This document shows, piece by piece, positions 13,829 through 16,909 of a DNA stretch of 16,909 nucleotides. Position 1 is the first letter of the stretch, and each line of letters opens with the position of its first letter. Under the pieces are notes generated by a model. That model did no database searches. It was not told the origin of the DNA and saw only the letters and a program-made list of their open reading frames with translations. The stretch is from Actinomyces sp. ICM47 (GTDB lineage Bacteria; Actinomycetota; Actinomycetes; Actinomycetales; Actinomycetaceae), in contig NZ_ALCA01000074.1 of NCBI RefSeq assembly GCF_000278725.1, forward strand, positions 1 through 16,909, written 5' to 3'. The position numbers and the translations under genes were made by a program.

Positions 13829-15295
13829 ATGGCCGAAGATTTTCTCGCGTCCGCCCTCGCTGCCGAGGCCTCGTCGCGCGCCCCTCACGATCCCGACTAC
13901 CCGCTCTTCCACGTCGCGCCCCCGGTGGGACGACTGAACGACCCGAACGGCCTCATTGAGGTTGGCGGGACGTACCACGCCTTCTTCCAGTACACGCCCG
14001 AGCACCCGCGCAAGCTCGTCTACTGGGGCCACGCCACCTCGCGCGACCTGACCCGGTGGGACTACCACGCTCCCGCGATCCTGCCCGACACTCACCAGGA
14101 CGCGAACGGTGCCTACTCGGGCACCGCGATTGAGGTCGGCGACCACGTCGAGCTGTGGTACACCGGCAACTACAAGGACCCCGAGACGGGGGAGCGCGAG
14201 GCCACCCAGTGCGTCGTCACCTCGACCGACATGGAGCACTTTAAGAAGCTGGTGCCCCCGGTCATCGCCCGCCAGCCCGAGGGCTACACCGCTCACTTCC
14301 GCGACCCGCAGGTGTGGCGCGATGTGGACGGATCCTATCGGATGCTGCTCGGCGTCCAGCGCGAGAACCTCACGGGCGCGGCTCTGCTCTACCGCTCCTC
14401 GGACTTGCGTGCGTGGGAGTGCGAGGGGGAGATGACCTTCCCGGACGCCGGCGGTGCGTTCGACGCGTTCGGCTACATGTGGGAGTGTCCCAACCTAGTG
14501 CGCCTCGTCGACGAAGAGACGGGTGAGGCGCGCGACGTCCTCATCATCTGCCCGCAGGGCATTTCGCCGGAGCGCGAGGGCTTCGAGAATGTCTTCCCGT
14601 GCATCGCCATCGTCGGCGAGCTCGTCGGGACCGAGCTGCGGGGCGCCGACGGCTCCTTCGAGGAGCTCGACCGAGGCACCGAGTTCTACGCGCCCCAGGT
14701 CATGGCCCGCTCCGCTTCTTCTGACCCGGGCGCACCGACGCTCCTCTTCGGCTGGGCGGGCAACGCCGGCGAGGACGACCAGCCCTCCATCGAGACCGGC
14801 GGCTGGGTGCACTGCTTCACTGCCCCGCGCGCCCTGACCCTGCGCAGCGGACGCGTCATCGCCCGCCCGTACCTGCCGGGCCTGCCCCTCGCGCCCGCCA
14901 CCCTCGAGGGCGCACCAACGGACGCGGCCGGTGCTCGCGTTGCCGAGCTGGAGGGGTCGCGTTCGTGGCGCCTAGCCTTCGACGCCTCCTACGAGGGGGC
15001 GCTGTCCGTTCGCATCGGCTCCGATTCTGGCCTGTCGATCACTCTGGAGGAGGGGCGCCTGACCGTCGACCTGTCGGGCACGCGCTACCCCCACGGTGGC
15101 CGCCGCATCGTCACCCTGGATGCGGGGGAGGCCAGCCGCGTGGAGATCCTCCACGACCGCTCCATCACCGAGATCTACTTGGGTGACGGCTCCCGCGTCT
15201 TCACGACCCGCACCTTCCTGCAGGGGGAGGGTGCCGGAGTGACGCTCTCGGGTGCCGCCTCCGTGACGAATGTGAGCGCCGTGCGCGCCGACTGA
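13829..15295 (+). CDS. scrB: Sucrose-6-phosphate hydrolase (GH32 beta-fructosidase)
   Basis: A 488-residue glycoside hydrolase family 32 enzyme predicted to split sucrose-6-phosphate into glucose-6-phosphate and fructose in the cytosol; there is no signal peptide. Catalytic landmarks: RLNDPNG with nucleophile Asp38, FRDPQVW with the transition-state-stabilising Asp159, and MWECPNL with acid/base Glu219. These lie in the five-bladed propeller (about 25-345); the C-terminal part is the beta-sandwich, ending near ITEIYLGDGSRVFTTRTF. Start choice: ATG 13829 fits family N-termini; in-frame ATG 13805 and GTG 13823 are possible. No Shine-Dalgarno has proper spacing to 13829, and a TACCTT (13818-13823) -10-like hexamer just before it could make the mRNA leaderless. 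The downstream PTS gene supports the sucrose assignment; other fructosides remain possible substrates. Confidence 0.92.
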   Translation: MAEDFLASALAAEASSRAPHDPDYPLFHVAPPVGRLNDPNGLIEVGGTYHAFFQYTPEHPRKLVYWGHATSRDLTRWDYHAPAILPDTHQDANGAYSGTAIEVGDHVELWYTGNYKDPETGEREATQCVVTSTDMEHFKKLVPPVIARQPEGYTAHFRDPQVWRDVDGSYRMLLGVQRENLTGAALLYRSSDLRAWECEGEMTFPDAGGAFDAFGYMWECPNLVRLVDEETGEARDVLIICPQGISPEREGFENVFPCIAIVGELVGTELRGADGSFEELDRGTEFYAPQVMARSASSDPGAPTLLFGWAGNAGEDDQPSIETGGWVHCFTAPRALTLRSGRVIARPYLPGLPLAPATLEGAPTDAAGARVAELEGSRSWRLAFDASYEGALSVRIGSDSGLSITLEEGRLTVDLSGTRYPHGGRRIVTLDAGEASRVEILHDRSITEIYLGDGSRVFTTRTFLQGEGAGVTLSGAASVTNVSAVRAD

Positions 15296-15305
15296 GCGAC
15301 CCAAA

Positions 15306-15342
15306 GACGAGGCCGTGGCTGCGTGGTGGCCACGGCCTCGTC
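15306..15342 (+). terminator. scrB: Terminator after scrB
   Basis: GACGAGGCCGTGGC (15306-15319) and GCCACGGCCTCGTC (15329-15342) form a perfect 14-bp stem around a 9-nt loop, beginning 11 bp after the scrB stop. Only a weak T tract follows. It separates scrB from the PTS gene, which then has its own promoter. Confidence 0.85.
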
Positions 15343-15389
15343 CTATGTGTCGGGAGTCTCAGTGCCCGGGCGTGAGATTTTTTCTCATC

Positions 15390-15406
15390 ACCTTGCTAAG
15401 TAAGGT
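15390..15406. promoter_or_regulatory. Operator-like palindrome over the scrA -35 element
   Basis: ACCTTGCTAAGTAAGGT is a 17-bp palindrome with 7 of 8 arm positions paired around a central A. It covers the predicted -35 hexamer, so a bound protein would repress. A second short inverted repeat, TGAGA/TCTCA, lies just upstream at 15373-15387. Confidence 0.45.
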
Positions 15407-15421
15407 TCCGCGCTCTACTAT
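15393..15421 (+). promoter_or_regulatory. Promoter of the sucrose PTS gene
   Basis: TTGCTA (15393-15398) and TACTAT (15416-15421) are separated by exactly 17 bp in an AT-rich window. Transcription would start near 15428, giving a leader of about 77 nt. Confidence 0.65.
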
Positions 15422-15423
15422 GT

Positions 15424-15433
15424 CAATCGATTG
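15424..15433. promoter_or_regulatory. LacI-family-like operator at the scrA start site
   Basis: CAATCGATTG is a perfect 10-bp palindrome with a central CG, the form preferred by LacI/GalR-family sugar repressors such as ScrR. It covers the predicted transcription start. A further inverted pair, CAGTACG (15446-15452) and CGTACTG (15466-15472), lies in the leader. No regulator gene is present in the window. Confidence 0.45.
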
Positions 15434-15504
15434 CTACACACTGCCCAGTACGATGCGGACAATGACGTACTGCGTGGGTTTTTCAGAAAGGAATGTGGTC
15501 AGCA

Positions 15505-16909
15505 ATGGATCATGCCAAGGTGGCAGGGGAGGTCGTCGAAGCAGTCGGCGGTGCCTCCAACATCAGCGCAGCAGCTCACTGCGCGACACGTCTCCGTCTG
15601 GTGATCGCGGATCAGTCCAAGATCAATCAGCAGGCTCTCGACGACAACGAAGATCTGAAGGGCACGTTCGCTGCCGGCGGCATGTTCCAGATCATCGTCG
15701 GCCCCGGCGACGTCGACCAGGTTTACGCTCACATGGTTTCCGACCATGGCGTGCGCGAGGTCTCCAAGGATGAGGCCAAGGAGGAAGCCGAAAAGGGCGG
15801 CAACCTCTTCTCGCGTTTCATTAAGATGATCGCCGACATCTTCGTTCCGATCCTCCCGGCGCTGGTCGCCGGCGGTCTGATGATGGCTATCAACAACGTC
15901 ATGACCGCTGAGGGCCTGTTCGGCGAGAAGTCCCTCACCACCATGTACCCGGCGATCGCGGACTACGCGGCCCTCATCAACATGGTCTCCTCCGCCGCCT
16001 TCGCTTCCCTGCCCGTGCTCGTCGGCTTCTCCGCCGCCAAGCGCTTCGGCGGCAACGTCTACCTGGGTGCCGCAATCGGTGCGGCCATGGTGTCCTCCGA
16101 CCTGCTCAACGCCTGGAACACGGGCGCGGCGCTGGCCGGTGAGCAAACGGTTAGCTACTGGCACATCTTCGGCATGGACGTCGCCAAGATCGGCTACCAG
16201 GCGCAGGTTATCCCCACCCTGGCCGTCACCTACGTCATGTGCCTCATCGAGAAGAACCTGCACAAGGTCCTCAAGGGCACCGCAGACTTCCTGCTCACCC
16301 CGCTCATCACGATGCTGGTCACCGGCTTCCTGGCCTTCACGATCATCGGCCCCGTCACCCGCGTGGTCGCCGAGTACCTGACCTGGGGCATCAACTGGAC
16401 GTACACGACGCTCGGCGTGTTCGGCGGTCTGCTCTTCGGTTTCGTCTACAGCCCCATCGTGGTCACCGGTCTGCACCAGTCCTTCCCCGCCATCGAAATC
16501 CCGCTGCTGCCTGTTAACGGCGGCGTCGGTGACTTCATCTTCCCCGTCGCTTCCATGGCGAACGTTGCACAGGGCGCGGCCGCTCTGGCCATCTTCTTCA
16601 AGACCCGCGACGCCAAGCTCAAGGGCCTGGCCGGTGCCGGTGGTGCATCCGCCGTCTTCGGTATCACCGAGCCCGCGATCTTCGGTGTCAACCTGCGCCT
16701 GCGCTGGCCCTTCTTCTGCGCCATGGCCGCAGCCGCCATCGGCTCCGCTGGCGTCGCTCTGCTGAACGTGCGCGGCCAGGCCCTGGGTGCCGCCGGCTTC
16801 GTCGGCTTCGTGTCGATCGTGCCCAAGTCGATCCCCGCGTACCTCGCCCTCGAGATCCTCGTGTTCGTCCTGTCCTTCGGCTTCACCTTCGCCTACGCCA
16901 TGACGCGCG
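15505..16909 (+). CDS. scrA: PTS sucrose-type EIIBC component (3' end cut by window)
   Basis: The first 468 codons of a membrane phosphotransferase permease that imports sucrose as sucrose-6-phosphate. The EIIB domain occupies about 1-90, with phospho-acceptor Cys26 in AAHCATRLRL. A linker rich in Lys/Glu follows, then EIIC from about 110 (FIKMIADIFVPILPALVAGGL) with multiple helices, TGLHQSF (321-327) and the family signature GITEPAIFGVNLR from 386. These are hallmarks of the glucose/sucrose/trehalose EIIBC superfamily; neighbouring scrB favours sucrose over trehalose. Whether an EIIA domain is fused downstream cannot be seen. Start: ATG 15505 begins MDHAKVAGEVVEAVGG, where EIIB domains normally begin; an in-frame ATG at 15493 abuts the AAAGGA at 15487-15492 too closely, while 15505 is a rather long 12 nt from it. 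Confidence 0.92.
   Translation, partial: MDHAKVAGEVVEAVGGASNISAAAHCATRLRLVIADQSKINQQALDDNEDLKGTFAAGGMFQIIVGPGDVDQVYAHMVSDHGVREVSKDEAKEEAEKGGNLFSRFIKMIADIFVPILPALVAGGLMMAINNVMTAEGLFGEKSLTTMYPAIADYAALINMVSSAAFASLPVLVGFSAAKRFGGNVYLGAAIGAAMVSSDLLNAWNTGAALAGEQTVSYWHIFGMDVAKIGYQAQVIPTLAVTYVMCLIEKNLHKVLKGTADFLLTPLITMLVTGFLAFTIIGPVTRVVAEYLTWGINWTYTTLGVFGGLLFGFVYSPIVVTGLHQSFPAIEIPLLPVNGGVGDFIFPVASMANVAQGAAALAIFFKTRDAKLKGLAGAGGASAVFGITEPAIFGVNLRLRWPFFCAMAAAAIGSAGVALLNVRGQALGAAGFVGFVSIVPKSIPAYLALEILVFVLSFGFTFAYAMTR

Overview
The window comes from a high-GC Gram-positive bacterium. Strong G/C at third codon positions, an actinobacterial-type protein O-mannosyltransferase, an rsmI/metG neighbourhood, mixed leaderless and Shine-Dalgarno starts, and a sucrose PTS beside a GH32 hydrolase together suggest an oral Actinomyces/Schaalia-like actinomycete. 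The genus is an inference from gene content, not from a marker gene.

Layout, left to right. (1) 1-902: a flavodoxin-fold NADPH-dependent FMN reductase with its own sigma70-type promoter, closed by a strong bidirectional terminator. (2) 903-2672, minus strand: protein O-mannosyltransferase (pmt). (3) 2762-6502: a four-gene, translationally coupled zinc ABC importer operon (lipoprotein znuA, ATPase znuC, two different znuB-type permeases) behind a promoter overlapped by a Zur-like box and a perfect 20-bp palindrome. (4) 6503-9864: a 330-bp non-coding leader, then a LuxR-type response regulator and an unusually long (797 aa) sensor kinase that looks like a complete kinase fused to a second membrane/kinase-like module without catalytic motifs. 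(5) 10100-11017: rsmI (16S rRNA ribose methyltransferase). (6) 11018-11179: an intergenic region with a striking cluster of five GGATAG/CTATCC elements. (7) 11180-11737, minus: pncA-type nicotinamidase. (8) 11866-13707: metG, ended by a 15-bp GC-rich hairpin. (9) 13829-15295: scrB (sucrose-6-phosphate hydrolase). (10) 15505 to the window end: scrA-type PTS EIIBC, cut by the window edge, with its own promoter and operator-like palindromes.

How the parts fit. Divergent pmt and rsmI with metG nearby is a familiar actinobacterial arrangement; here about 7.4 kb (zinc operon plus two-component system) lies between pmt and rsmI, which looks like an accessory insertion into a conserved locus. ScrA would import and phosphorylate sucrose and ScrB would cleave sucrose-6-phosphate. 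The zinc operon carries sequence hallmarks of zinc-responsive repression.

Most of the window is ordinary metabolism. The least explained items are the GGATAG cluster at 11056-11138, the tandem kinase fusion, the unidentified 20-bp palindrome at the zinc promoter, and the GCGTGAAACG repeats inside the first permease gene. I found no rRNA, tRNA, CRISPR array, IS element or phage gene.
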